Counted from the stretch's first letter, positions 1 to 9,603 are shown. The stretch: 38,139 nt of DNA from Bacteroidia bacterium (GCA_019695235.1 JAIBAI010000029.1:1-38139); one strand, 5' to 3'. A program made the numbers and translations. The notes: a model not told the origin generated them from the sequence alone.

Positions 1-1299
1 ATGTTGGATGAATATTGTGAGTTGATAGAAACGCAGGGCTATAATTACCTTGAGCAGATTGAGCAATCGTTGCAAGACCTTGTTGCCAATGATGCGGGCG
101 GTGAAAAGACCAATGCGGTGCGCACCCGCCTAGTGAAAGAAATTCAGAAAAACCCTGACAATCAGATATTTTCAGATTTATTGGTGTGGTTGTTTGTACA
201 AAAGAAAGACTTTGAATCAGCCCTGATACAATGCAAAGCCATTGACAAGCGTATGGGCGAAAATGGCAGAAGAGTCTTAGAATTGGCGCGGGTTGCCGTG
301 AGCAATGAGCAGTTTGAAACAGCAAGAAAAGCCTACCAATATGTGATTGACAAAGGGCCCGGAGAGATGTATTTTCAGGCAAGGAAAGAACTGTCAGTGG
401 CGCTTTACCGAAAGCTTGTTTCAGCGGTTTCATATACCCCTGCTGAACTTGAAGAGCTGCGTAGTTTGCTGGTAAAGACACATTATGAATTGGGTGGGGG
501 CGAAGCCGCCGCTCCTGTGGCCATCCGGCTGGCACATCTGATGGCATTTTATGTGAATAAACCCGATTCGGCACTTGCCATATTGCAGCCATACACCGAA
601 CCGGGAGCAGGATTGCCGCTGAGGTTGCTCAACGAAGTGAAGTTAGAAATTGCAGATATTCAACTGTTGCAGGGCGAGATTTGGGAAGCAACCCTTACCT
701 ATTCACAGGTAGAAAAATCAATGAAAAATGATACCCTGGGGCAAGAGGCGAAGTTCAGGAATGCAAAGCTGGCTTACTACAAAGGTGAATTCGACTGGGC
801 AAAGGCGCAATTGGATGTGCTCAAAGCGGCAACCTCAAAACTCATTGCCAATGATGCGCTTGAATTATCATTGCTGATTGCTGATAATACCGTTTACGAC
901 ACTACCGGCGAAGGTTTGCGAATGTTTGCCCGGGCCGACCTCTTGTTGTACCAGAACAAACCTGCATTAGCGCTTGAAACACTTGATTCGCTGGCACGTG
1001 GTCTTCCTGAAACAACACTTGCTGATGATATTTTATACCGGAAAGCAAATATTGCCATCCGACAGGGGCGTTATACCGATGCAATTGGTTTTCTTGAGCA
1101 GCTTTTAACGGCATACCGTACCGATATACTTGCAGACAATGCCTTGTTTTTATTAGCCGGATTGTATGAAAAGCAACTCAAAGAACCGACAAAAGCAATG
1201 GATTTATACAAAGAATTGCTTACTGATTTTCCCGGAAGCCTGTACGTTGTTGAAGCAAGAAAACGTTTCAGGATGCTACGTGGCGATACCGTTCAATAG
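1..1299 (+). CDS. Tetratricopeptide (TPR) repeat protein, 3' part only
   Basis: The visible 432 residues are almost entirely helical repeats of the TPR type, best seen at the C-terminal end, where successive units carry the A/Y/A/L spacing (ILYRKANIAIRQGRYTDAI, then FLLAGLYEKQLKEPTKAMDLY). No signal peptide or membrane segment is present in the visible part. The reading frame is open from the first base and begins in mid-repeat, so the ATG at position 1 is probably an internal codon and the gene starts to the left of the window. Bacteroidota commonly encode longer TPR proteins of this kind with an N-terminal signal peptide; I infer that this is one, acting as a scaffold in the periplasm or at the envelope, but no specific partner can be named. 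It ends 59 bases before the GH3 gene, which has its own promoter-like box. Confidence 0.75.
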   Translation: MLDEYCELIETQGYNYLEQIEQSLQDLVANDAGGEKTNAVRTRLVKEIQKNPDNQIFSDLLVWLFVQKKDFESALIQCKAIDKRMGENGRRVLELARVAVSNEQFETARKAYQYVIDKGPGEMYFQARKELSVALYRKLVSAVSYTPAELEELRSLLVKTHYELGGGEAAAPVAIRLAHLMAFYVNKPDSALAILQPYTEPGAGLPLRLLNEVKLEIADIQLLQGEIWEATLTYSQVEKSMKNDTLGQEAKFRNAKLAYYKGEFDWAKAQLDVLKAATSKLIANDALELSLLIADNTVYDTTGEGLRMFARADLLLYQNKPALALETLDSLARGLPETTLADDILYRKANIAIRQGRYTDAIGFLEQLLTAYRTDILADNALFLLAGLYEKQLKEPTKAMDLYKELLTDFPGSLYVVEARKRFRMLRGDTVQ

Positions 1300-1321
1300 C
1301 TGTTTTCAGCACTGAATTCAC

Positions 1322-1348
1322 TTGCCTTACAATTTAACCTTACCTTTG
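1322..1348 (+). promoter_or_regulatory. Bacteroidota-type promoter for the GH3 gene
   Basis: A perfect TAnnTTTG -7 box (TACCTTTG, 1341-1348) lies 10 bases before the ATG at 1359. A TTG at 1322-1324, 16 bases upstream of it, could be the -33 element, although the spacing is slightly short. No Shine-Dalgarno sequence is seen before the start codon. Confidence 0.55.
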
Positions 1349-1358
1349 TGGCTGTTGT

Positions 1359-2870
1359 ATGGGAATACGTTCAATTTTAGCCAAACCACTTGCTGCCTGG
1401 GTAGCTGGTAAGAATAAAAAATGGAGCAGCCGCCCGGCTGAAACACAGCAAAAGCTATTCAATAAACTCATCAGCAAGGCCGCAGGCACAGCGTTTGGAA
1501 GAGACCACCGTTTTGACCAGATAAAATCATACGAAGATTTTAAAAAGCAAGTACCGGTACGTGATTACGAAGATTTAAAGCCTTATATCGAACGGGTTAC
1601 AAAAGGCGAACAAGATGTATTATGGCCAGGTAAGCCCATTTACTTCTGCAAAACATCCGGCACAACATCCGGCACAAAATACATACCCATTAGCAAAGAT
1701 TCTATTTCGAACCATATCAATTCGGCGCGTGATGCGCTGTTGATGTATGTTCATGCTACCGGAAATGCTGCATTTTTAGATGGAAAACTTATTTTTCTTT
1801 CCGGAAGTCCAGAACTAAACGATATCAGTGGCATTCCGCTTGGAAGACTCTCCGGCATTGTAAATCATCATGTACCTGGCTATTTGCGCAGCAATCAGGT
1901 GCCTGACTACCAAACCAATTGCATTGAAGATTGGGAAACCAAGGTGAAAACCATTGCAGATCAGACGCTTCCGCTTGATATGACCCTCATTAGTGGTATT
2001 CCTTCATGGGTACAGATGTATTTTGAAATTTTACGTGAGAAAGCCGGGGGCAAAAACATCAGGGATATTTTTCCGAACTTCTCACTTTTTGTGTACGGAG
2101 GGGTAAATTTTGAGCCTTACCGCAGCCGCTTTCGTGATTTAATCGGTAAAGAAATTGATTCTATCGAGACCTATCCTGCTTCAGAAGGGTTTATTGCCTA
2201 TCAGGATTGTCATCCGGCAGAAGGTTTGTTGCTGCTGCTCAATTCAGGGATATTTTACGAATTTATTCCGGCAGAGGAGTATTTTAACGAACATCCTACC
2301 CGGCTACCTGTCTGGGAGGTGAAAACAGGAGTGAATTATGCCGTGGTGATGAATACCAATGCTGGTTTATGGGCTTATAGCATCGGTGATACGGTGAAGT
2401 TTGTTTCATTAAACCCCTACCGGATTGTTGTTACAGGCAGGATAAAACACTTTACCTCGGCTTTTGGTGAACACGTGATTGCCGAAGAGGTAGAAGCAGC
2501 ACTTAGAGAGGCTTCTGTAGGTGATGAGGTACAGGTGGTTGAATTTTCGGTGGCGCCACAGGTGCGCCCTTTAGAAGGTGGCTTGCCTTACCATGAATGG
2601 TTTATTGAGTTTAGCCGGATGCCTAATGACCCCGAACAATTCAGGCTTCGGATTGACAAGGAGCTTCAACAACGCAATGTATATTACAAAGACCTGATCC
2701 AGGGGAATGTTCTTAAACCGTTGGTTATCAGGTCGGTGGCTAAAGATGCATTTGTACGCTACATGAAATCAGAGGGGAAACTTGGTGGCCAAAACAAAGT
2801 ACCGCGATTAGCGAACGACCGCCAAATTGCCGACAAGCTTGAGGCAGAGGTGGTTCAGTCGTGGGTTTAG
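1359..2870 (+). CDS. GH3 family protein (acyl-adenylate/amido synthetase fold)
   Basis: This 503-residue soluble protein belongs to the GH3 family, best known from plants, where members adenylate hormone carboxylates (auxin, jasmonate) and join them to amino acids. The ATP-binding signature is clear near residues 100-110 (KTSGTTSGTKYIP), followed by the family's conserved YGGVNF and YPASEGF blocks in the middle and YSIGDTVKF and GRIKHFTSAFGEHV towards the C-terminal domain. Length is normal for bacterial GH3 proteins. The bacterial substrate is unknown; I infer an ATP-dependent carboxylate-activating enzyme. The start at 1359 is supported by the promoter box just upstream and by the typical N-terminus. 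The next gene, tdh, is on the same strand 124 bases downstream and probably has separate transcription. Confidence 0.88.
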   Translation: MGIRSILAKPLAAWVAGKNKKWSSRPAETQQKLFNKLISKAAGTAFGRDHRFDQIKSYEDFKKQVPVRDYEDLKPYIERVTKGEQDVLWPGKPIYFCKTSGTTSGTKYIPISKDSISNHINSARDALLMYVHATGNAAFLDGKLIFLSGSPELNDISGIPLGRLSGIVNHHVPGYLRSNQVPDYQTNCIEDWETKVKTIADQTLPLDMTLISGIPSWVQMYFEILREKAGGKNIRDIFPNFSLFVYGGVNFEPYRSRFRDLIGKEIDSIETYPASEGFIAYQDCHPAEGLLLLLNSGIFYEFIPAEEYFNEHPTRLPVWEVKTGVNYAVVMNTNAGLWAYSIGDTVKFVSLNPYRIVVTGRIKHFTSAFGEHVIAEEVEAALREASVGDEVQVVEFSVAPQVRPLEGGLPYHEWFIEFSRMPNDPEQFRLRIDKELQQRNVYYKDLIQGNVLKPLVIRSVAKDAFVRYMKSEGKLGGQNKVPRLANDRQIADKLEAEVVQSWV

Positions 2871-2929
2871 TCTGAAATTCTCAGCAAGCACAATCCGGCC
2901 TTATTTCTGCCGTTTTAAGCCAAACAGAA

Positions 2930-2965
2930 ACCTGTCTTTTACAAAGGGCAAAATACCTGTCTTTT
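2930..2965. repeat. 11-base direct repeat upstream of tdh
   Basis: ACCTGTCTTTT occurs at 2930-2940 and again at 2955-2965, a period of 25 bases, in the 124-base gap before tdh. Its role is unknown. It could be a regulator-binding pair or chance in an A/T-rich leader. A TACTTTTA box (2969-2976), one mismatch from the -7 consensus, follows immediately. Confidence 0.4.
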
Positions 2966-2994
2966 CACTACTTTTACGCCTTCAAATGCCCATT

Positions 2995-3957
2995 ATGACA
3001 AACAAAGCGAATATCCTGGTCATTGGTTCATCCGGCCAGATAGGTACAGAACTCGTAAAAGGACTCAAAGCAAGGTATGGCAATGACAAGGTTTTTGCTG
3101 CCGACATCAAGCCGCAACCCATTGATGATGGTGTTGTTGAACAGTTAGACGTTTTAGACAAAGAAGGCTTGTTTGCGCTGATTAAAAAACATGAAATCAA
3201 AGAAGTTTATTTGCTGGCTGCATTGCTTTCAGCAACTGCCGAGAACAAGCCTTTAAAAGCCTGGGAGCTTAACATGGATGGGCTTTTCAATGTATTGGAA
3301 CTAGCCCGTGAGGGGCATCTTACAAAAGTATTCTGGCCAAGTTCGATAGCTGTTTTCGGCCCAACTACCCCCCGGATAAACACCCCACAAACTACGGTTA
3401 TGGAGCCATCTACGGTGTATGGCATCAGCAAGCAGGCAGGAGAGCGTTGGTGTGAGTATTACCATAAGCGTTACAATGTTGATGTGCGTAGTATTCGCTA
3501 TCCCGGATTGATTGGTTATCAATCAGAACCGGGCGGAGGCACAACAGACTATGCTGTGCATATTTTTCACGAAGCACTTGAAAATGGCACATACACAAGC
3601 TTTTTGGGAGCTGAAACCCGTTTGCCAATGATGTATATGCCAGATGCGATAAAAGCGACGATTGATTTAATGGCTGCCCCCTCAGAACAGGTAAAGATGC
3701 GCTCGTCGTACAACCTGGCTGCCATGAGTTTCACACCTGAAGAATTGGCGGCAGAGATAAGAAAACACATTCCGGAGTTCCGCATCAGTTATGCACCTGA
3801 CTTCAGGCAACAAATTGCCGACAGTTGGCCGGCGGTGATTGATGATTCAGTGGCAAGAGCCGACTGGGGCTGGAAACACTCCTTCGGACTGGCAGAAATG
3901 ACAAATGATATGCTGGTTCACCTGGGTAAGAAAAACAAAGCCGGTGTGTTAAGCTGA
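2995..3957 (+). CDS. tdh: L-threonine 3-dehydrogenase, SDR type
   Basis: The 320-residue product is an extended short-chain dehydrogenase that oxidises L-threonine to 2-amino-3-ketobutyrate with NAD+, the first step of threonine breakdown to glycine. The N-terminal Rossmann motif GSSGQIG is at about residues 9-15, and the catalytic YxxxK is at Y142/K146 (STVYGISKQAGE). Blocks typical of the SDR-type TDH subfamily, rather than of sugar epimerases, are present: PSSIAVFGPTTP, RYPGLI, GGGTTDYAV and LPMMYMPDAI. This differs from the zinc-dependent MDR-type TDH of E. coli. The 2-amino-3-ketobutyrate ligase partner is not in the window. The frame is open back to 2827, but that part overlaps the GH3 gene and lacks family similarity. 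ATG 2995 was chosen; ATG 2986, three codons earlier, is equally possible. Confidence 0.9.
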   Translation: MTNKANILVIGSSGQIGTELVKGLKARYGNDKVFAADIKPQPIDDGVVEQLDVLDKEGLFALIKKHEIKEVYLLAALLSATAENKPLKAWELNMDGLFNVLELAREGHLTKVFWPSSIAVFGPTTPRINTPQTTVMEPSTVYGISKQAGERWCEYYHKRYNVDVRSIRYPGLIGYQSEPGGGTTDYAVHIFHEALENGTYTSFLGAETRLPMMYMPDAIKATIDLMAAPSEQVKMRSSYNLAAMSFTPEELAAEIRKHIPEFRISYAPDFRQQIADSWPAVIDDSVARADWGWKHSFGLAEMTNDMLVHLGKKNKAGVLS

Positions 3958-3976
3958 ACCTTATTGAACCGTGAAT

Positions 3977-5473
3977 ATGACAGAGAAACCGCTTCACCTG
4001 TACAATACCCTTAACCGAACCAAGGAGAAATTTACCCCCCTGAATCCTCCTTTTGTTGGTTTGTATGTTTGTGGTCCAACAGTTTACGGTGACGGGCACC
4101 TGGGGCACGGTCGCTCAGCAGTTACCTTTGATTTGCTGTACCGTTATTTATTGCATCTTGGCTACAAGGTGCGGTACGTGCGCAATATTACCGATGTAGG
4201 TCACTTAGAGAACGATGCCGATGAAGGGGAAGATAAAATTGCCAAGAAAGCCCGCCTGGAGCAATTAGAGCCTATGGAGGTTGCACAATATTTTACCCAG
4301 CGCTACCAGGAAAACATGCGGCAGCTCAATAACCTCAGCCCGGGTATTGAGCCCCGTGCGACGGGCCACATCATTGAACAGATTGCGATGATTGAGAAAA
4401 TCATTAAAAACGGTTTGGCTTATGAGTCGAATGGTTCTGTGTATTTTGATGTGTTGAAATACAACGAGCAAAAGCCTTATGGTATCTTGTCGGGAAGAGT
4501 GATTGATGAGTTGATGACAAATACGCGTGAATTAGACGGCAAGGAAGAGAAACGAAATTCACTTGATTTTGCACTTTGGAAGAAGGCAAGTCCTGAGCAT
4601 ATCATGCGCTGGCCTTCACCCTGGAGTGAAGGTTTTCCTGGTTGGCATATTGAATGCTCGGCGATGAGCTCTAAATACCTTGGTGAAACTTTTGATATTC
4701 ACGGGGGCGGTATGGATTTAATGTTCCCGCACCATGAATGTGAGATTGCCCAAAGCAATGCCAGCAACCAGAAAGACCCCGTGAAGCTGTGGATGCACAA
4801 CAACATGATTACCGTAAATGGTAAGAAAATGGGAAAGTCGCTCGGTAATTTTATTACCCTCAATGAGTTCTTTTGCGGCGACCATGCCTTGTTAACACAG
4901 GCGTTTAGTCCGATGGCAATTCGCTTTTTCATCTTACAGGCACATTACCGCAGCACGCTTGATTTTTCTAACGATGCTCTGAAAGCAGCTGATAAGGCTT
5001 ATAAACGCATCATAAACGGCTTGCGTAATCTTCGGATGCTTCAAGTACCTGAACCTGGTCAGATTGATGCTGACCTTGAAAAACGTATCAATGAGGCCTG
5101 TGATTTGGCTTACGAGGGGATGAGTGATGACTTGAACTCAGCGGTAAGTCTGGCTGCCTTGTTCGATCTTTTAAAGGCTATCAATTCACTGCGAAGCGGG
5201 CAGATACCATCCGGTGCATTGTCAGAGAAAACTTTTGCCAGAATGAAAGAAACCTACGAAACTTTTGTGCTGGATATATTTGGGTTGATCGAAGAAAAAG
5301 GACGTACAGGTCATGTATTAGAAAACCTGATGGAAACAATTTTAGACAGTTATACCGATGCAAAATCAAGAAAAGATTATGCCATGGTTGACCGACTTCG
5401 TGCAAAGGTAAAGCAGGAAGGTATCCTGATAAAAGATTCAAAAACAGGAGTACATTGGGATTATGAAGAATAA
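3977..5473 (+). CDS. cysS: Cysteinyl-tRNA synthetase
   Basis: This class I aminoacyl-tRNA synthetase charges tRNA-Cys with cysteine in the cytoplasm. The catalytic core shows the zinc-binding cysteine in [12 protein letters not shown] (about residue 32), the HIGH motif as HLGH (about 41-44), the zinc-ligand block [29 protein letters not shown], and the KMSKS loop as KKMGKSLGN near residue 275. The C-terminal helical anticodon-binding region is complete. Length (498) is normal. A GTG two codons earlier (3971) is in frame, but ATG 3977 is the simpler start. The last 11 bases overlap the start of the downstream glutaminyl cyclase gene, so the two are probably co-transcribed and perhaps translationally coupled. 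Confidence 0.96.
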   Translation: MTEKPLHLYNTLNRTKEKFTPLNPPFVGLYVCGPTVYGDGHLGHGRSAVTFDLLYRYLLHLGYKVRYVRNITDVGHLENDADEGEDKIAKKARLEQLEPMEVAQYFTQRYQENMRQLNNLSPGIEPRATGHIIEQIAMIEKIIKNGLAYESNGSVYFDVLKYNEQKPYGILSGRVIDELMTNTRELDGKEEKRNSLDFALWKKASPEHIMRWPSPWSEGFPGWHIECSAMSSKYLGETFDIHGGGMDLMFPHHECEIAQSNASNQKDPVKLWMHNNMITVNGKKMGKSLGNFITLNEFFCGDHALLTQAFSPMAIRFFILQAHYRSTLDFSNDALKAADKAYKRIINGLRNLRMLQVPEPGQIDADLEKRINEACDLAYEGMSDDLNSAVSLAALFDLLKAINSLRSGQIPSGALSEKTFARMKETYETFVLDIFGLIEEKGRTGHVLENLMETILDSYTDAKSRKDYAMVDRLRAKVKQEGILIKDSKTGVHWDYEE

Positions 5474-6470
5474 GCAAGTGTTCACCCGGGTTTTTGCCTT
5501 TGCAATGTTGGCTCTGTTTTCTTGTGGGGGTAACAATAACACAGAACAGCCTGAAGCCCCACCACGTCAACCTGAAATACAGATTCCGGCAAATCTTCCG
5601 GCATTTAATGCCGACTCAGCATACAAACACACAGCACGTCAGGTGGCTTTTGGTCCGCGGGTGCCCAATACAAAAGCCCATCAGCAATGTGGCGATTACA
5701 TCATTGAGGTGCTTAAAAGTTACGGCGCAACAGTTGAAGTACAGGCTACCAAAGTAACAGCCCATACAGGTGAGACCTTGCAAATTAGAAATATTCTTGC
5801 ACGGATACATCCCGAAAAACAACAAAGGATTTACCTGAGTGCGCATTGGGATACAAGACCCTTTGCTGATCGCGACCAGAACAGGCCGAAAGAGCGTTTT
5901 GACGGAGCTGTTGACGGGGCTTCAGGTGTGGGGATTTTGTTAGAGATGGCAAGGATTCTTTCAGCTGACCAGGGGCAGATAGGAGTTGATATTGTGTTGT
6001 TTGATGCCGAAGATTATGGCGACCCCAATGAAGGTTCAAGTTATTGTCTTGGTTCACAGTATTTTGCTTCACATCTTCCGGCGGGCTTTAAACCTGAGTT
6101 TGGGGTGCTGCTCGATATGCCTGCTGCTCCTGCTGCTACATTTTACCGCGAAGGGTATTCAATGCAATATGCCCCCGGTGTGGTGGCCAAAGTATGGAGT
6201 ATTGCCGGAAAGCTTGGCTATCGTACCTTTTTCGTTAATGAGAATTCTGGTCCGGTTACTGATGACCATTATTTCATGAATTCAATTGCCGGCATTCCGA
6301 CCATAGACATCATTCACCATGACCCTTTCAGCAAGACCGGTTTTGGTGCTTACTGGCATACCCATAGTGACAATATGGAACAGGTTGATAAAACCACCAT
6401 GCAGGCAGTTGGCCATACCTTAACCGCACTGGTGTTCATGGAAAAACCTAAAACAGCTGCAAACCCCTGA
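5463..6470 (+). CDS. Glutaminyl-peptide cyclotransferase-like M28 lipoprotein
   Basis: The 335-residue product has a lipoprotein signal with lipobox LFSC and lipidated Cys21, placing it in the envelope. The fold is of the M28 zinc-peptidase/glutaminyl cyclase type: AHWDTRP (H128, D130), DGASGVG (D151), FDAEDYG (E183/D184), [12 protein letters not shown] (D218) and WHTHSDN (H299). The LLD..GAPxxTF-like block and the WHT..DN block resemble animal and bacterial glutaminyl cyclases more than M28 aminopeptidases, so I infer that it converts N-terminal Gln to pyroglutamate, using a single zinc ion. An aminopeptidase function is the alternative. It overlaps cysS by 11 bases and its TGA overlaps the porZ ATG. 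This position fits a role in maturing exported proteins. Confidence 0.85.
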   Translation: MKNKQVFTRVFAFAMLALFSCGGNNNTEQPEAPPRQPEIQIPANLPAFNADSAYKHTARQVAFGPRVPNTKAHQQCGDYIIEVLKSYGATVEVQATKVTAHTGETLQIRNILARIHPEKQQRIYLSAHWDTRPFADRDQNRPKERFDGAVDGASGVGILLEMARILSADQGQIGVDIVLFDAEDYGDPNEGSSYCLGSQYFASHLPAGFKPEFGVLLDMPAAPAATFYREGYSMQYAPGVVAKVWSIAGKLGYRTFFVNENSGPVTDDHYFMNSIAGIPTIDIIHHDPFSKTGFGAYWHTHSDNMEQVDKTTMQAVGHTLTALVFMEKPKTAANP

Positions 6471-8845
6471 TGAGGTACTTAAAATACACTAATAATTCAT
6501 CCGTGTTAAAGCCAATGTATCAATTGAGCCGATGGGTGGTGTTTATTGCAATGTTTTATTGCATGCCGGAGCTTATTATTGCCCAGCAAGGCACTGAAAT
6601 ACCCTTAGGTACATGGCGCGACCATTTGCCGATGGCCAACGGAATTGCCCTTGCCCAGTCGGAGCAGAAGGTTTTTTCTGCCAGCGCTAACGGGCTGTTG
6701 ATTTATAATCGTGATGACAACACTGTTGAGAAACTTAGCAGAAGCAATGGCTTATCTGATATTGGCATTTCATGGTTAGATTACCACAAAGCAACAAATA
6801 CCCTGATTATCTCTTATGCGAATGGTAATATTGACTTTTTACAAGACAACCGTGTAACGAATTTTTCAGATATAAAACGTGCAGGTTCTATTCTGGGGAG
6901 CAAATCAATTTATAGGGTTAGAATTGATGGAAATACTGCTTATTTCTGTTGTAATTTTGGTATTGTTACCGTTGATTTAATTAAAAGAGAAGTACGCTCA
7001 ACCATATTACCTTCGCTAACAAAACCAGAAACCTTTGATATTGCCTTCTCCGAAGATTCGCTCTACATCGCTACTGCCGCCGGTGTTTTTAAAGCGAATA
7101 AAGAAGACAAAACACTCCCTTATTATATAGCCTGGACACCAGTTTCTGCATTTGGAACTTCCAAATATTACCATATTGCGCTATTTGAAGAAAGCATATT
7201 TGCTGTTGCTTACAATGCAGGAGATGCATCTGAAAATTTATTAAGGTTAAATAAGAATGCTACTTTAACCCAGGGAATTTCTGCCGGTTACGACTATGCT
7301 GATTTGCGCGTATCCGGTGGGCGCCTTTTTATTGCCTCGAACGATGGATTGCGTACGTATAAATCTACAGCCGAGGGTGGGGGCGAAGAGAACCTTTTTT
7401 CGTACAGTGCAGATTTAAAACACCCTGAAATCAATGCTGCATTCAGAGACGACACCGACCCGAATATCTTCTGGATAGCTGATAAGAATTACTGTCTGAT
7501 AAAATCTTATGGCTTATATGACTTTCAGCCATTTATGATTGAAGGCCCCTATTCGTCGAATGTTTTTGCAATGACAAGCAACCTGCGTAATATATGGGTT
7601 GCACCGGGTTCGTATGACGGCGCCTATTCGCCTACATATAAGGTTGACGGTGTGCTTATGTACAACAAAGGAAATTGGGAACGCTATGAGTTAAAGTTTC
7701 CTGAATACATTCGTGATATTGTTTCTATCGCAGTTGACCCAACACAGGCCGGCCATATTTTTGCCTGTTCATGGGGTAACGGTGTTGCAGAACTGAAGAA
7801 CGGTGCTGTAGTAAATAACTACACCGAAACCAACAGTACACTTCAGGGTTATATTGGTATTCAGAAAGATTTACGCATCTCAGGGGCTGCGTTTGACAAA
7901 AAAGCCAATTTATGGGTAGCCAATTCAGGGGTTACCAAACCCATATCTTTGAGAAATGCTTCGGGCGAATGGAGGTCGTTTGGTTTCAGTAGTGATATCA
8001 ATAACAGCCAGACCGGGCCTGTGATGGTTGACAGCAGTGGCCAGAAATGGGTGATTTTACAAGAAAAAGGACTACTTGTATTCAGAACCGATGAGGATAA
8101 CAACCTGGCGGGCTACAAACGCCTGACCAGCGCTACGGGGCAGGGGGGGCTTTCGACAGACTTTGTTTTAAGCATGGCAACTGACCGTGATGGCTTAATT
8201 TGGGTAGGCACGAGCAAAGGGGTGTCAGTGTTTTACAGTCCTGATTTTATTCTCGAAACAGGTGCTGACAACTGGGATTCACAACGTATAACCGTAAGCC
8301 AGGGAGGGTTTAACCAGTACCTTTTGGATGCCGAGGAGGTTTCGGCTATTTGTGTTGACGGGGCCAACCGCAAATGGTTAGGGACCAAAAAGGCCGGCCT
8401 TTTCCTTGTCTCGCCTGATGGTACTTCACAACTTGCACACTTTAATGTAGAGAACAGCCCGATATTAAGTAATACAATCAATTCACTTAGTATTGACGGT
8501 GAAACGGGTGAACTTTTTATCGGTACTGACAGGGGTATTTGCTCCTACAGAACAGATGCCACTACCGGCGCAACGGGTTTTGGTAAAGTTTATGCCTTCC
8601 CTAATCCAGTAAGGCCTGATTATCACGGTGTTATTACCATCAACGGAATGGTTACAGATGCTGATGTGAAGATTACCGATGTAAGTGGCAATCTGGTTTA
8701 CCAAACCGTTGCAAATGGCGGAACTGCTACCTGGAACGGTTTGTTATATTCGGGCAAACGTGCCGCAACAGGAGTTTACCTGGTATTTTGCACCAATGCA
8801 GATGGCAGTCAGACCAAGGTCACCAAAATTCTTTTTGTAAACTAA
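6470..8845 (+). CDS. porZ: PorZ-like type IX secretion protein with beta-propellers and C-terminal sorting-like domain
   Basis: The 791-residue exported protein opens with a hydrophobic signal peptide ending LIIA, followed by QQGTE, then the PorZ-type N-terminal block (LGTWRDHLPMANGIALAQ). Repeated propeller blades follow (GLLIYNRDDN, IWVGTSKGVSVF, RKWLGTKKAGLFLV, ELFIGTDRGICSY), similar to two-component-regulator propeller repeats. The last about 85 residues, from FPNPVRP through VKITDVSGNLVY to GVYLVF, form a T9SS CTD-like beta domain. In Porphyromonas, PorZ sits on the surface with the PorU sortase attachment complex and helps add A-LPS to secreted cargo; I infer the same role here. ATG 6470 overlaps the preceding stop; ATG 6515 gives a shorter, more typical signal peptide and is a real alternative. 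The stop overlaps the recO start. Confidence 0.86.
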   Translation: MRYLKYTNNSSVLKPMYQLSRWVVFIAMFYCMPELIIAQQGTEIPLGTWRDHLPMANGIALAQSEQKVFSASANGLLIYNRDDNTVEKLSRSNGLSDIGISWLDYHKATNTLIISYANGNIDFLQDNRVTNFSDIKRAGSILGSKSIYRVRIDGNTAYFCCNFGIVTVDLIKREVRSTILPSLTKPETFDIAFSEDSLYIATAAGVFKANKEDKTLPYYIAWTPVSAFGTSKYYHIALFEESIFAVAYNAGDASENLLRLNKNATLTQGISAGYDYADLRVSGGRLFIASNDGLRTYKSTAEGGGEENLFSYSADLKHPEINAAFRDDTDPNIFWIADKNYCLIKSYGLYDFQPFMIEGPYSSNVFAMTSNLRNIWVAPGSYDGAYSPTYKVDGVLMYNKGNWERYELKFPEYIRDIVSIAVDPTQAGHIFACSWGNGVAELKNGAVVNNYTETNSTLQGYIGIQKDLRISGAAFDKKANLWVANSGVTKPISLRNASGEWRSFGFSSDINNSQTGPVMVDSSGQKWVILQEKGLLVFRTDEDNNLAGYKRLTSATGQGGLSTDFVLSMATDRDGLIWVGTSKGVSVFYSPDFILETGADNWDSQRITVSQGGFNQYLLDAEEVSAICVDGANRKWLGTKKAGLFLVSPDGTSQLAHFNVENSPILSNTINSLSIDGETGELFIGTDRGICSYRTDATTGATGFGKVYAFPNPVRPDYHGVITINGMVTDADVKITDVSGNLVYQTVANGGTATWNGLLYSGKRAATGVYLVFCTNADGSQTKVTKILFVN

Positions 8846-9558
8846 TGCTCGTTTCAAGCGAGGGAATTTTTTTACATCAGATCAGGCATACCGACCGGCA
8901 GCATATTGTAAAGATTTACACCCGACAGTTTGGTATGCTGGGTATGCTCATGCCTGCTACAAGGAGAAGGGGCAAGAGCAGGATGGCATTTCATCCGATG
9001 ATGCCCGTAACGGTTCAGTTTCAGCTAAGGGCTAATCGCTCGCTGTGTTATTTGAATGAGGTGCAACTTTTGCACCCTCTGCACCAAACATTGTTATCAC
9101 CGGTAAAAACAGCGCAGATGCTTTTTCTGGCCGAGATTTTACTCAAATCAATTCGTGAAGAAGAACAGAACGAGCACCTATTTGACTTCCTGTTGAACGG
9201 TATGCTATTACTTGAACAGCAAGAACATGAATGGCCTGATTTTCATTTAAAATTTTTGCTTGACCTGAGCCGCTTTTTGGGCTTTTATCCTGCCGATACA
9301 TTCACTGAAAAGGCAGCCTGGTTCTCAATTTCTGATGGGGCATTTCTTGCATCGAACGATGATTTGTGCTTCGATTTGCAAACCAGCCGGCTCCTGGCAT
9401 TGTTGCTTCGAACCTCTTATGACAATTTAAGCCTTCTGGCGCTAAACGGCACCACCAGAAGAAGCCTCTTGCATGCTTTATTGAAATATTACAGCTGGCA
9501 TCTTCACTCGGTGAAAGATTTAAAAACGCCGGGTATTCTTGAAGAGGTGTTTCGCTGA
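8845..9558 (+). CDS. recO: DNA repair protein RecO
   Basis: This 237-residue protein matches RecO: an N-terminal OB-fold segment with the family opening GIFLHQIRHTDRQHIVKIYTRQFG, followed by the helical domain with the FLLDLSRFLGFYP block. RecO works with RecR (and RecF) to load RecA onto SSB-covered gaps during recombinational repair. The frame is open further upstream to 8788, inside porZ, but the RecO similarity begins at ATG 8845, whose A is the last base of the porZ stop (TAATG). That overlap suggests translational coupling. The C-terminal zinc-finger cysteines found in some RecO proteins are not evident. The gene is the last of the cysS-recO run and converges on the metallophosphoesterase gene 45 bases away. 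Confidence 0.87.
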   Translation: MLVSSEGIFLHQIRHTDRQHIVKIYTRQFGMLGMLMPATRRRGKSRMAFHPMMPVTVQFQLRANRSLCYLNEVQLLHPLHQTLLSPVKTAQMLFLAEILLKSIREEEQNEHLFDFLLNGMLLLEQQEHEWPDFHLKFLLDLSRFLGFYPADTFTEKAAWFSISDGAFLASNDDLCFDLQTSRLLALLLRTSYDNLSLLALNGTTRRSLLHALLKYYSWHLHSVKDLKTPGILEEVFR

Positions 9559-9603
9559 ATGTTGCTTAAAGGCAAAGCTTCGCAGTGGTTATGCCTGCGA
9601 GGT

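Noticed and set aside
1656-1680. Tandem 12-base repeat ACATCCGGCACA in the GH3 gene
   Set aside because: It encodes the conserved Thr-Ser-Gly-Thr repeat of the ATP-binding motif and is explained by protein conservation.
2827-2994. N-terminal extension of the threonine dehydrogenase frame
   Set aside because: It overlaps the end of the GH3 gene in another frame, has no family similarity and precedes the normal Rossmann-fold start.
5181-5570. 129-residue minus-strand open frame spanning the cysS/glutaminyl cyclase overlap
   Set aside because: It lies opposite two well-supported genes and shows no protein-family signal.
9580-9600. Hairpin TCGCAG-N9-CTGCGA between recO and the metallophosphoesterase gene as a terminator
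   Set aside because: The stem is only 6 bp with a 9-base loop, and there is no T-run on either strand.
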